Source of the DNA: Palsa-744 sp963734815
Lineage (GTDB): Bacteria; Actinomycetota; Thermoleophilia; Solirubrobacterales; Solirubrobacteraceae
NCBI GenBank assembly: GCA_963734815.1
Contig: CAVTIH010000003.1
Coordinates: 496,001 to 560,000 of the forward strand
Length of the DNA stretch: 64,000 nucleotides
Direction of reading: 5' to 3'
Shown here: piece by piece, positions 56,001 to 64,000 of the stretch
Layout: each line of letters begins with the position of its first letter
Numbering within the stretch: position 1 is the stretch's first letter
Made by a program: the position numbers and the translations under genes
The notes under the pieces: model-generated
Told to the model about the DNA's origin: nothing
The model's database searches: none
The model's input: the letters and a program-made list of their open reading frames with translations, nothing else

Positions 56001-56500
56001 GTCAGCGTGGCCTCGTTGAGGATGTCCCCGCCGTAGTAGCCGTTGCTGGCGTTGGCGCGGCCGAAAACCATCGACACGCCCGAGATGGTCACAGTCGGGA
56101 CGATTTTGTTGCGGGGATCCGGCTCGACCAGGAAGACGCGGCTCGCCGTTTCGGACTCCGACTCCTGGTCGATGCTTACCTTGCGCGCGCCAGCTCCGGC
56201 GATCGAGACGCTTTTGAAGATCGTGAGCGGGCCGCCTGAGAGGTCGTAGAAGGCCTCGCCTTCGGGGGCGGGCACGTCGATCGTGTCGGGCGGGTTGGGT
56301 GTTTCGGGGAGGCTGTTCTCGTAGGTGATCAGCTGCCGCAGCGAGCAGCTACCGGAAGCAGGGATTTCACAGAGGCCGGTGCGGTCTTCAAGCGTCCCCA
56401 CCGTATACGTCGCCGCTTCGGCCGACGCAGCCAGCGTGGCCATAGCCGCCAACGCGAAGAGCACCGCGACGGAGGCGATCGCCGCCGAGCACGGACGCAA
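53065..56500 (-). CDS. Large secreted beta-helix/PKD/FnIII protein with shared C-terminal module (frame broken at 55264-55268)
   Basis: Third of three tandem paralogues. From 56500: a signal peptide ending near 'ASAEA', 'TGLCEIPASGSCSLRQLI', then a right-handed beta-helix with 'DSTIADN' and 'GGGIFSWG' repeats to 'GCDIGAYELFQPVE'. The frame is lost there. It resumes as 'GQQFSEVVG', three PKD-like units ('WGDGTA.S.GTV'), two FnIII-like units ('VEYGPTTSYG') and the C-terminal module of about 230 residues ending 'FTGQSYLARGPVKRR'. Removing one G from the five-base G run (C run 55264-55268) restores one frame of about 1145 codons, and the intact neighbour at 56540-59383 confirms the expected join. 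It is a pseudogene, a switchable gene or a sequencing indel. Confidence 0.82.
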
Positions 56501-56539
56501 ATGCAGCAGTGGACGAATGTCGAGATCCTAGCGCCGAGC

Positions 56540-59383
56540 TCAGGAGCGTGGGCCCCGGGCAAGGTAGGACTGCCCGGTGAACAGCGTGATCGTCTTACGA
56601 CGGCGAAAGTCGCGCACCGAGACGACGCCACGCACGACATGCGTGAGCGTCCCTTCGCAGCGGTTGCTCACATTCCAGACGGTCCCCCGCACCGTCGCCG
56701 CGCTGTACTGCCCGCGCACGGCGAAGTGCCCGTGCCCGCTGGCGTTGACCCGGCCGAGCGTTTTCGAGCTCAGCTTGGCCGCGAGCGCTTTCCCCCTCTT
56801 GCCGACCGTGGCGCACACCTGACTGGCGCTGTGGTTGTCGACGATGTCCAGGTCGGTCAAGCCCTTCTGCTTGCGGTTCTGCAGCAGCTTGAAGATCCCC
56901 GCGCCGAAGTCCCCAGTCTGAAGCTTGCCTTTCTGGGACGCAGTGGTGGCCGTGGTGATACCCACGACACCTCCAGTCGTTTCGAGAACCGACCCGACGG
57001 GAATCTGACGCGCCTCGGTCAACGGTATGAAGGCCTGCCCCTTCGTGAGCGCCTCGGACGCCTGTGCCCCAAGAGCGAACGGCGAGAACGGTGAGACCGT
57101 CGCCGCGGAGGCCAATGTGGCGCCCGGCGGCAGCTTTATGTAGACGATCCCCGACACGGGCGTCACGTTCACGGACTGCCCAAGCACCGGAGGTGGCGGT
57201 GGCGGATCGGGGGGCGTCACGAGGGTCTGATTGGGGCCCGTCGCACTGCCGGCGCTGTTAGTCGCCACGGCCCGCACGTTGTATGTGACGTTCGGCAGCA
57301 GGCCGGTTACGGTCGTCGTGACCCTATGGTCGGCGAAGTCCGAGCCCACTTGTTGGTCTGTCGTCACAGAGCCGTAGGTGATCGCCGACGCTTTCGCGCC
57401 CGGCAGGACCGCGCCGTATTCGAAATGCACCTCGGTTTCGAGGCCGTCCGGGTTCACCGTCGCCGTAAACGCCGCGCTCGTCGTCGTCAGAACCGTTGGC
57501 GGCGAGGTCGCGATGAGCGTCGGCGGCGCAGGGGAGCCGGTCTTGCCAGCCACGGTGGCAGTGCTCGTGGCGGTCGCCGTGGTGCCCCCCACGTCTTTGA
57601 TCGTGATGCTGGTCGCATAGGCACCACCCGCGGCGTACGTATGCGAGCCCGTCACCGTGAAGCCCCCGCCAGCCGCGGAGCCGATCGTCCCCGCTGTGGT
57701 GGCGGTGCCATCGCCCCAATCGATCGTTGCCGTGAAGTCCGACGCTGCGCTCTCCGGATTGGCGTCGGTGAACGTTGTCACCGTCCCGGTGAACTGCACG
57801 CCCGCGGTGGCGCTCACCGGCACCCCGGTCGCGCTCAGCGCGGCGCCGGCGACCTTCGCCTGGAAGGCGATCTTGTGGGTGCCCGAGCCGTCGTCGTTTT
57901 GATAGGTGACCGAGCCGTCGTAGGTCCCGGCTCGAGCGTAGGTGTGGCTGCCGCCGACAGTGGAGTTCGCTTCGTCCACCGTCCCCGCCGTGGTGGAGGT
58001 GCCGTCCCCCCATTCGATCGTGGGCGCGGGGGTGGTGTAGATGCCTTCGGTCAGGCTGGCCGTGACCGGGCCAGAGAACTGGGTTCCTTCGGTGGCTTCG
58101 ATCGTGAACGGGACCAGTTCGACCGCGCCGATGTCGCAGCCGCCGCCCTGCGGACGGGCAATGCCGCGCTGGTCGGTGCCGTCGCAGAACGGGGCGCCGG
58201 CAGGGATCGCGTCGACCGCTGGGCTGGTGGGTTCGGGAGCGAGGGTGTCGGTATTTCCACCGTTGTTCTGCAGCGTTTCCCCGGAGCCGAAATCGGGCTG
58301 GGTATTCTGCAGGTCCCCGGTGGATTTGAAGCCGCATTCGGTCCCGTTCTCGAGGTTGTAGCCGAGGGAGTCGATCGTCGCATTTTCGAACGAGCAGTTG
58401 CTCAGGGTGTACTCCCCGTCGACCGTCCCGCTGTTGTAGGCGACGATCGAGCCCACCACATCGATCGTACCGTCGGTGGCCAGAAGGCCCGCGCCTTTGG
58501 ACGGCTCGCATGCTTCGGGGCAGGCTTCTGTCGTCTTGTTATAGGCGATCGTCGAGTTGATGATCGACACCCCGTTTTCATCTTTGACTCCATCTTCGCT
58601 CCAGCTGAAGATGCCACCACCATCGGCCGCTTCGTTGTCGGCGACCGTCGAGTCTTCGATGGCCAGGACCGCCTTCTGACCTGGCAAGCAGCTGCCGTCG
58701 CAGTTGGCGGCGGTGCCGTAGTTCTGGATTCCACCCGAGTCCCCAACGTCGCCGATGGCGTGGTTGCCCGATACGAGCGAACGCTCGATCACCAGGGTGC
58801 CGCCGTCATTGGAGATCCCGCCCCCATCGGTCGCGGTGCCTTCGGTGATCCAGTCTTCGCCGAGCAGCAGATCCCCTGTCGTGTTGCGGATGTCGCCGCC
58901 GAATTCGCCGTAGCTTTCGTCGGCGTTGGCGGTTCCGTCTGCGATCTCGAGCCCGAAGATGCCAGTGGCGCTTTCCGTGGGGCTGTCGACGTCGAACACT
59001 CGTCCCGGGAAATCGGTATCCGTGGACATGTGCACCGTCGTGGTGCGTGCCCCCGCGCCCACGATCACGAGTGACTGCGTGATTGAGAGCGGACCGTAGT
59101 GGAGTTCGTATTTGCCGGCAGGGAGGACCAGGATGTCCGGCGGACTCGGCGGCGTTTCGAGCCCGTTCTCGTATTCGATCAGCTGCCGCAGCGAGCAGGT
59201 GCCGGAGGTGGGTGTTGGGCACTTTTCGCCGCTGGGCGTGTCTTCGGTGGTGCCCACCGTGTAGGTCGCAGCCCGCGCCGATGCAGCGAGCGCTGTGGTG
59301 ACCACCAGCGCGACCAGCACCGTGGCCCCGGCCACCGCCCAACGCGGGTACAGGAGTAGGCGTGGGCCGAGGCCGGACCGCAT
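56540..59383 (-). CDS. Large secreted beta-helix/PKD protein with shared C-terminal module
   Basis: Second tandem paralogue, intact, 947 residues from ATG 59383. Signal peptide ('WAVAGATVLVALVVTTALA', cut near 'SARA'), then 'TPTSGTCSLRQLIEYENGLE' and a parallel beta-helix with 'STVADNEAADGGGIFSW' repeats to 'GGGCDIGAVELVP'. Two PKD-like units ('IEWGDGTSTTAGTV', 'IDWGDGTATTAGTI') and one FnIII-like unit ('VHFEYGAVLPG') follow. The C-terminal module has 'PVLGQSVNVTPVSGIVYIKL', 'ARQIPVGSVLETTGGVVGI', 'ATVRGTVWNVSNRCEGTLT' and 'VVSVRDFRRRKTITL'. No sortase motif or C-terminal helix is present, so release or non-covalent wall binding is likely. Confidence 0.9.
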   Translation of the reverse strand: MRSGLGPRLLLYPRWAVAGATVLVALVVTTALAASARAATYTVGTTEDTPSGEKCPTPTSGTCSLRQLIEYENGLETPPSPPDILVLPAGKYELHYGPLSITQSLVIVGAGARTTTVHMSTDTDFPGRVFDVDSPTESATGIFGLEIADGTANADESYGEFGGDIRNTTGDLLLGEDWITEGTATDGGGISNDGGTLVIERSLVSGNHAIGDVGDSGGIQNYGTAANCDGSCLPGQKAVLAIEDSTVADNEAADGGGIFSWSEDGVKDENGVSIINSTIAYNKTTEACPEACEPSKGAGLLATDGTIDVVGSIVAYNSGTVDGEYTLSNCSFENATIDSLGYNLENGTECGFKSTGDLQNTQPDFGSGETLQNNGGNTDTLAPEPTSPAVDAIPAGAPFCDGTDQRGIARPQGGGCDIGAVELVPFTIEATEGTQFSGPVTASLTEGIYTTPAPTIEWGDGTSTTAGTVDEANSTVGGSHTYARAGTYDGSVTYQNDDGSGTHKIAFQAKVAGAALSATGVPVSATAGVQFTGTVTTFTDANPESAASDFTATIDWGDGTATTAGTIGSAAGGGFTVTGSHTYAAGGAYATSITIKDVGGTTATATSTATVAGKTGSPAPPTLIATSPPTVLTTTSAAFTATVNPDGLETEVHFEYGAVLPGAKASAITYGSVTTDQQVGSDFADHRVTTTVTGLLPNVTYNVRAVATNSAGSATGPNQTLVTPPDPPPPPPVLGQSVNVTPVSGIVYIKLPPGATLASAATVSPFSPFALGAQASEALTKGQAFIPLTEARQIPVGSVLETTGGVVGITTATTASQKGKLQTGDFGAGIFKLLQNRKQKGLTDLDIVDNHSASQVCATVGKRGKALAAKLSSKTLGRVNASGHGHFAVRGQYSAATVRGTVWNVSNRCEGTLTHVVRGVVSVRDFRRRKTITLFTGQSYLARGPRS

Positions 59384-59393
59384 CGCAGCCGAC

Positions 59394-61511
59394 CTAGTGA
59401 CGCCGAGGTGCTTTGGCGATGTAGGACTCGCCGGTGAACAGCGTGATCGTCTTGCGGCGACTGAAGTCGCGCACCGAGACGACGCCGCGGGTGACGTGCG
59501 TGAGCGTCCCTTCGCAGCGGTTGCCGACATTCCAGACCGTCCCCCGCACGGTCGCCGCGCTGTACTGTCCCTGCACGGTGAAGTGCCCGTGCCCGCTGGC
59601 GTTGACCCGGCCGAGCGTTTTGGAGCTCAGCTTGGCCGCGAGAGCCTTACCCTTCTTGCCGACCGTTGCACAGACCTGGCTGGCGCTGTGGTTGTCGATG
59701 ATGTTCAGGTCGGTCAGGCCCTTCTGCTTGCGGTTCTGCAACAGCTTGAAGATTCCCCCGCCGAAGTTGCCGAACTGCTGTTCTTTGGGCTTCGAGGTCG
59801 CGGTCGCGATCCGGGCGACGCCGCCGGTCGTTTCGAGCACCGAGTCCACCGGGATCTGGCGGGCTTCGCGCAGCGGGATGAAGCCGATTCCCTTGCTCAG
59901 GCTCTCGGTGGCGAAATCGAGCGGTGCGGCAGCCTTCAGCGGGTCGGCCAGGCTCGCGCTCGACGCGCTCGCGTAGCCGGGCGGCACGCTCGCGTAGCCG
60001 GGCGGCAGCTTGACGAACACTTCGCCGCTGACAGGTTCGACGTTGACGGTCTTGCCGAGCACCGGCGGCGGCAGGGTCGCCAGCGTGTTGCGGGCGACGG
60101 TGTAGTTGAAGCCCGCGCTGGTGGTGCCGCAAGCGTTTGTCGCCGAGCGGGTCACCGAGAAGCTTCCTGGCGTGGAAGTCACGAGCGCCACTTTGGTCGC
60201 CGAGGGGTTGCTGGTGAGGCCAGGCCCGGTGGCAATGATCGCGACCGACCCGGTTTCGCCCGCCAGGTAGCTGATCTTGCCCTGTTCGCTTGTGATCGTC
60301 AGGGCGGGTCCGCCGGAGGCGACGGTCACGTTCAGCACGTGGTGGGGGGTCTCCTGGGCGCCGGCCTGGTCTTCTGCCCAGTATTCGAGGGTGTGTTGGC
60401 CGGGAATCAGAGAGATCGTCGCCTGGCCCGCTGCATTGGTTGCAACCGACCCGGCCGCGCCGTCGAGCACGTAGTCCACCGCTTTGGCGCCATTCGGCGC
60501 CGTGACGGTGATTGGAACCTGCCCGGAGGGTACGCAGGAGCCGGCGGTCGTGCTCGAGGCCGGGGCGCCGTAGGGCGTGACCGTCGTCGCGAGCTTCAGG
60601 GTCGCTTCGTGTTCAGATGCCAATTTTGAGTTCGACGCCGCGAGTTTGATCGGCCAGGACAGGCCCATGCCGTTGTCCTCCGCTTCATTGTCGAAGCCCG
60701 TCAAGTCCACCGAGTCCGGGAGCTGTTCCCCGTTCGGCTTCACGTCTTCCCAAAAGCTCGGCCATTGACTCTCCACGTAGTGAGCCGAGTTAACCGGAAA
60801 GCCGGTCGTCGCGATCGGCGTGAAGGCCATGATGCGCCCAGACGGGCTGTCGTTAGGGGTGACCGTGCACGCGACCGAGCCGGGGACCGGGACGTTCAGG
60901 GCGCCGAAGCCAGTGTCATGGTCGGCCAGGTAGCAGTCGCCGACGTGGTAGATCGTGCCTGTCAACGCTTCGGTCTGAAGGTTTTTGGCGACGATCGTCG
61001 TTTCGTAGCTGTCCTGGCCGGTGACGTAGCTGTCGGTCTCAATCAGTTCGGCCACTTTGGTTTTTTCTTCGCTATCCGGAACGGGCTCTTCGGCATAGAC
61101 CCGTGTGGTGACCACAAACGGTTTGGAGGCCGTGCCTTCACCGGTAAGCGTCTGGGCTACGGGAGTAAAGGCTGCCTCGGTCGTGATACCCGCCGCCGGC
61201 GAGGGGCCAAAGATGGTGTCGCTTGCGGGGACATCTTTCCCCGCGGTAAGGGCAAGGAACGTCCCGCAGCCGCCGTCTTCGGGGCCGCCGAAGAAGCTCT
61301 GGTCGATGTCGCCGCTAACCTGCAGCTGGCAGTCGAGGCCGTTTTCAACGTTAATCGTGCCAAGCGGGCCGGAGCTGGCGATGACTTCCGCGGAGCCCAC
61401 GGCTGGCTGCCACCCCAGCGCGGCGACCGCGAGCAGCGTCGCGAGCGCAAGCGCCGCACTGAGCGACACCGCCCGAACGCCAATTTGCCCCCCCAGCTGA
61501 GAACCTCGCAC
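59394..61511 (-). CDS. Large secreted protein with shared FecR-like C-terminal module
   Basis: First tandem paralogue in transcription order, 705 residues. Signal peptide 'VSLSAALALATLLAVAALGW', cut near 'VGSAE'. The N-terminal half differs from its neighbours: no beta-helix, but a cysteine-containing beta-rich domain with 'GDIDQSFFGGPEDGGCGTFL', followed by bacterial Ig-like units ('VPITVTAPNGAKAVDYVLDG'). The last 230 residues match the two downstream paralogues almost word for word ('VCATVGKKGKALAAKLSSKT', 'GRVNASGHGHFTVQGQYSAA'). A tandem 24-base duplication gives 'PPGYASVPPGYAS'. Its stop is 11 bases before the next paralogue, so the three form one operon. Confidence 0.88.
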   Translation of the reverse strand: MRGSQLGGQIGVRAVSLSAALALATLLAVAALGWQPAVGSAEVIASSGPLGTINVENGLDCQLQVSGDIDQSFFGGPEDGGCGTFLALTAGKDVPASDTIFGPSPAAGITTEAAFTPVAQTLTGEGTASKPFVVTTRVYAEEPVPDSEEKTKVAELIETDSYVTGQDSYETTIVAKNLQTEALTGTIYHVGDCYLADHDTGFGALNVPVPGSVACTVTPNDSPSGRIMAFTPIATTGFPVNSAHYVESQWPSFWEDVKPNGEQLPDSVDLTGFDNEAEDNGMGLSWPIKLAASNSKLASEHEATLKLATTVTPYGAPASSTTAGSCVPSGQVPITVTAPNGAKAVDYVLDGAAGSVATNAAGQATISLIPGQHTLEYWAEDQAGAQETPHHVLNVTVASGGPALTITSEQGKISYLAGETGSVAIIATGPGLTSNPSATKVALVTSTPGSFSVTRSATNACGTTSAGFNYTVARNTLATLPPPVLGKTVNVEPVSGEVFVKLPPGYASVPPGYASASSASLADPLKAAAPLDFATESLSKGIGFIPLREARQIPVDSVLETTGGVARIATATSKPKEQQFGNFGGGIFKLLQNRKQKGLTDLNIIDNHSASQVCATVGKKGKALAAKLSSKTLGRVNASGHGHFTVQGQYSAATVRGTVWNVGNRCEGTLTHVTRGVVSVRDFSRRKTITLFTGESYIAKAPRRH

Positions 61512-61617
61512 AGCCCAATTGAATCAGAGTGCGGGCACCGATGGCGCAGTACCCCGCGCGGAGCCAACCGAGCCCTTGCCGAGTGCTCGCCCGCGAATCG
61601 CCGCGGAGTAGAGTCCC

Positions 61618-62784
61618 GTGACAATGCAGGACTCTAACCGGGTGCTCGTGATCGGCGGCGGTATCGGTGGCCTGACGGCCGCGGCCGCGCTGAAAGCCGG
61701 CGGCGTACCCGTAGAGGTGTTCGAGCGCCAGCCCGAGCTCAGAGAGCTGGGTACGGGCGTGGGGATCCAGCGTGTGGCGACGCAGGCGCTGTCGATGTTG
61801 GGGCTGCGCGACGAGCTACAGAGGATCTCGGGACCCGGGTTCGGAGCACTGCGGCTGCTGTCGTGGCGCGACGGGCACACGCTGGCGGCGGTGCCGTGGC
61901 ACGGTGAGGTCGTCGCCGTGCATCGCGGCGAGTTGCTGGAGATACTCGCTCGGGCCATCGGCGACCTGGGCATCGTCCACTGCGCCATGGAGTGCGTCGG
62001 CTTCCGCCAGGACCCGGCCGGCGTGACGGCGCTGTTCTCAGACGGCCACGAGGAGCGCGGAGCGGCGCTGGTGGCGGCGGACGGCCTGGAATCTGTGGTC
62101 CGCGCGAAGCTGATCGGCGACGGCCGGCCGCGGTATTCGGGCGCGACGGTGTGGCGGGCGCTGCCGGAGTACGAGCACAGATCTTTGGGGCGCAACTTCG
62201 CCCAGCAGGTGTACGGCCCGGCTTCGATCTTCGGCATGTTCCCAGTCGATCAGCGGCTGTTCTGGTGGGGCAGCCAGATCCGCCCGGAGGGCGCGGTCGA
62301 CCCGCCGATCGGGCGCAAGCAGGACCTGCTGAACACGTTCGAGGGCTGGCCGGCGGAGGTGCAGCAGGTGATCGAAGCGACCCCCGAGGAGCAGCTCTTC
62401 CGCCAGGACCTCTACGACCGCAAGCCGCTCAAGCGCTGGCACAATGGGCGCGTGACGCTGCTCGGCGATGCGGCACACCCGACGACCCCGACGCTGGGCC
62501 AGGGCGCGGGCATGGCGATCGAGGACGGCGTCGTACTTGGACGCGAGCTCGCTGCCGCCGGCAGCCTCTCTGCCCCCGGCGCAATGCAGGCTGCGCTCGA
62601 CTCCTACGAGCGTAAGCGCATACCGCGCACCAGCCAGATCGTCAACCGCTCGGCGATGCTGGCGAAGCTCTCGCACGTGAAGAACCCGGTTGGTCTGTTC
62701 ATGCGCGAGCGCGTCCTCTCAGCGATGCCGCAGAAGTTCTGGCAGTTGCTGTGGGAGCAGGAGCGCACCTACCAGATCCAGTGA
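61618..62784 (+). CDS. FAD-dependent monooxygenase (PHBH-like)
   Basis: 388 residues, a class A flavoprotein monooxygenase. The N-terminal FAD-binding 'VLVIGGGIGGLTAAAALKAG' and 'VEVFERQPELRELGTGVGI', the middle 'GAALVAADGLESVVR' (DG-type motif), and 'GRVTLLGDAAHPTTPTLGQG' (GD motif) are all seen. Such enzymes hydroxylate aromatic compounds with NAD(P)H and O2; the substrate cannot be deduced. GTG 61618 or ATG 61624 could start translation. It is divergent from the secreted-protein operon (106-base gap) and its stop is 6 bases from the convergent pta stop. Confidence 0.9.
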   Translation: MTMQDSNRVLVIGGGIGGLTAAAALKAGGVPVEVFERQPELRELGTGVGIQRVATQALSMLGLRDELQRISGPGFGALRLLSWRDGHTLAAVPWHGEVVAVHRGELLEILARAIGDLGIVHCAMECVGFRQDPAGVTALFSDGHEERGAALVAADGLESVVRAKLIGDGRPRYSGATVWRALPEYEHRSLGRNFAQQVYGPASIFGMFPVDQRLFWWGSQIRPEGAVDPPIGRKQDLLNTFEGWPAEVQQVIEATPEEQLFRQDLYDRKPLKRWHNGRVTLLGDAAHPTTPTLGQGAGMAIEDGVVLGRELAAAGSLSAPGAMQAALDSYERKRIPRTSQIVNRSAMLAKLSHVKNPVGLFMRERVLSAMPQKFWQLLWEQERTYQIQ

Positions 62785-62790
62785 CGGCCC

Positions 62791-64000
62791 TCAGCCGCTC
62801 TCCTGCGCCTGAATCGCCGTGATCGCAACCGTGTTGACGATGTCCGTGACCGAGCAGCCGCGGCTCAGGTCGTTGACCGGCCGGCGCAGACCCTGCAGCA
62901 CCGGACCGATCGCGACCGCCCCGGAGGAGCGCTGGACGGCCTTGTAGGCGACGTTGCCGGTGTCGAGGTCGGGGAAGATGAAGACCGTTGCGCTGCCCGC
63001 GACCTCGCTGTCGGGCAGCTTCAGCTTGGCGACGCCGGCATCGACCGCCGCGTCGTACTGGATCGGCCCGTCCACCTTGAGATCGCCCCGCAGCCGCCGT
63101 ACCGTTTCGGTCGCCTCGCGCACCGCATCGACCTGCGCGCCCTTCGCGGAGTCGCCGGTGGCGTAGGAGAGCATCGCGATCCGCGGGGCGACGCCGAACG
63201 CCGCCGCGGTGTCGGCGGAGGAGATCGCGATGTCGGCGAGCTGGGTGCTGTCGGGCTTGGGGTTGACGGCGCAGTCGCCGTACACCAGCACGCGGTCGGC
63301 GAGGCACATGAAGAAAACGCTGGAGACGACCGAGACGCCGGGGCGGGACTTGACGAACTCGAACGCCGGGCGGATCGTGTCGCCGGTGGTGTGGGCCGCC
63401 CCGGAGACCATCCCATCCGCCTCCCCCAGATGGACCATCATCGTGCCGAAGTAAGTGGGGTCGCCGAGCGCGTCGAAGGCGAGCGCCTCGGTCACGCCCT
63501 TGTGCTGGCGCAGCTCGTGGTAGACGGCCGCGTAGCGCTCGCGCAGCGGTGAGCTGAGCGGATCGACGATCTCCGCTCCATCCAGGTCGAGGCCGAGCGC
63601 GGCGGCTCTTGCGTGCACCGCGTCGGGGTCGCCGAGCACTGTCAGGGCGACGACGCCGCGGCGCAGCAGGATGTCGGCCGCCCGCAGCACGCGCTCGTCC
63701 TCGCCCTCGGGCAGCACGATCTGCCGCCGCGCCGCCTTGGCCCGCTCGATCAGCTCGTACTCGAACATGCTCGGGGTCATCCGCACCGGGCGCTCGACCA
63801 TGAAGCGCATCTGCAGCTCGACCTTGTCGACGCTGCGCTCGAACAGGCCGAGCGCGGTGGCAATCCGGCGCTCGTTCTCGGCCCGCAGCACCGGTCGCAC
63901 GCCCGAGATCGCGGCCGCCACGACGTGTGTGCGCGCGTCGATCTCGAATACCGGGAAAGGGGCGGTCTCGAGCAGTCCCCGCACGGTCGGCGAGAGGGAG
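62791..64000 (-). CDS. pta: Phosphate acetyltransferase, long form (5' part outside window)
   Basis: Pta interconverts acetyl-CoA and acetyl phosphate. The frame is open to the window edge, giving 403 codons. The last 330 residues are the PTA_PTB catalytic domain: 'RRQIVLPEGEDERVLRAADI', 'GTMMVHLGEADGMVSGA', 'TRDTIRPAF'-like 'TGDTIRPAFEFVKSRPG', and 'VFIFPDLDTGNVAYKAVQR' near the end. About 75 residues before it ('LLETAPFPVFEIDARTHVVA' then 'ENERRIATALGLFERSVDKV') look like the end of a DRTGG domain, so this is the long form of about 700 residues. The ackA gene is not in view. Confidence 0.93.
   Translation of the reverse strand, partial: SLSPTVRGLLETAPFPVFEIDARTHVVAAAISGVRPVLRAENERRIATALGLFERSVDKVELQMRFMVERPVRMTPSMFEYELIERAKAARRQIVLPEGEDERVLRAADILLRRGVVALTVLGDPDAVHARAAALGLDLDGAEIVDPLSSPLRERYAAVYHELRQHKGVTEALAFDALGDPTYFGTMMVHLGEADGMVSGAAHTTGDTIRPAFEFVKSRPGVSVVSSVFFMCLADRVLVYGDCAVNPKPDSTQLADIAISSADTAAAFGVAPRIAMLSYATGDSAKGAQVDAVREATETVRRLRGDLKVDGPIQYDAAVDAGVAKLKLPDSEVAGSATVFIFPDLDTGNVAYKAVQRSSGAVAIGPVLQGLRRPVNDLSRGCSVTDIVNTVAITAIQAQESG

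Noticed and set aside
57326..59074. Long plus-strand open frame opposite the intact secreted paralogue
   Set aside because: The minus strand has a signal peptide, beta-helix and PKD motifs in one frame; the plus translation is Arg/Gly/Ala-rich with no domain.

Overview
This is a GC-rich, densely coding chromosomal window (no gap above about 230 bases) with GTG starts in many genes and 4-base start/stop overlaps. The gene content points to a high-GC actinobacterium, and most specifically to Thermoleophilia (Solirubrobacterales-like). The reasons are the infC-rpmI-rplT-spoU-pheST-argCJBD order, a DnaE with a complete PHP metal site, the GatCAB/GltX route to Gln-tRNA, and secreted proteins ending in a FecR-like 'VRDF...R.T.T...G.SYLAR' module. 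The taxon is an inference from content; there is no rRNA or tRNA here to confirm it.

Left part (1-24.2 kb): gatC-gatA-gatB with a small membrane protein, folD, a PcrA/UvrD helicase divergent from a queuosine-salvage (Qng1/DUF2419) protein, and a secreted PKD protein whose frame is broken in a G tract. Next comes a cysteine block: cysE and cysK separated by a FitAB-type toxin-antitoxin pair, followed by a diguanylate cyclase and a cysteine-less Rrf2 (CymR-like) regulator. Then an HDOD-LuxR fusion, gltX, nfo, dnaE, a coiled-coil protein and argG.

Middle part (24.2-42.4 kb): a probable small toxin/DUF2283 pair, then a long minus-strand chain thrS, infC, rpmI-rplT, spoU-pheS-pheT-argC-argJ-argB-argD and a signal peptidase with a lipobox. 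A second PAS-GGDEF gene sits on the opposite strand between infC and rpmI. DsbA-like, HTH-only IclR, MpaB-like and DUF3307 genes follow.

Right part (42.5-64 kb): a signalling and surface region. It holds a GH15 hydrolase coupled to an FHA protein, three Ser/Thr kinases of different architecture (soluble, membrane-spanning, GAF-fused), a CHASE2 class III nucleotide cyclase, two small secreted/anchored proteins, and three tandem large secreted proteins that share one C-terminal module. One of the three is frameshifted at a G tract. A flavin monooxygenase and the 3' part of a long-form pta close the window.

The least explained signals are three families of short dispersed elements. Element A (3 copies, about 52 nt) folds on the minus strand with G-U wobbles and sits upstream of gatC, an HDOD gene and rpmI. 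Element B (2 copies, 46 nt) has a covarying stem and lies inside two coding sequences in different frames. Element C (2 copies, about 32 nt palindrome) fills two gaps of the translation/arginine gene chain. None of them matches a family I recognise.
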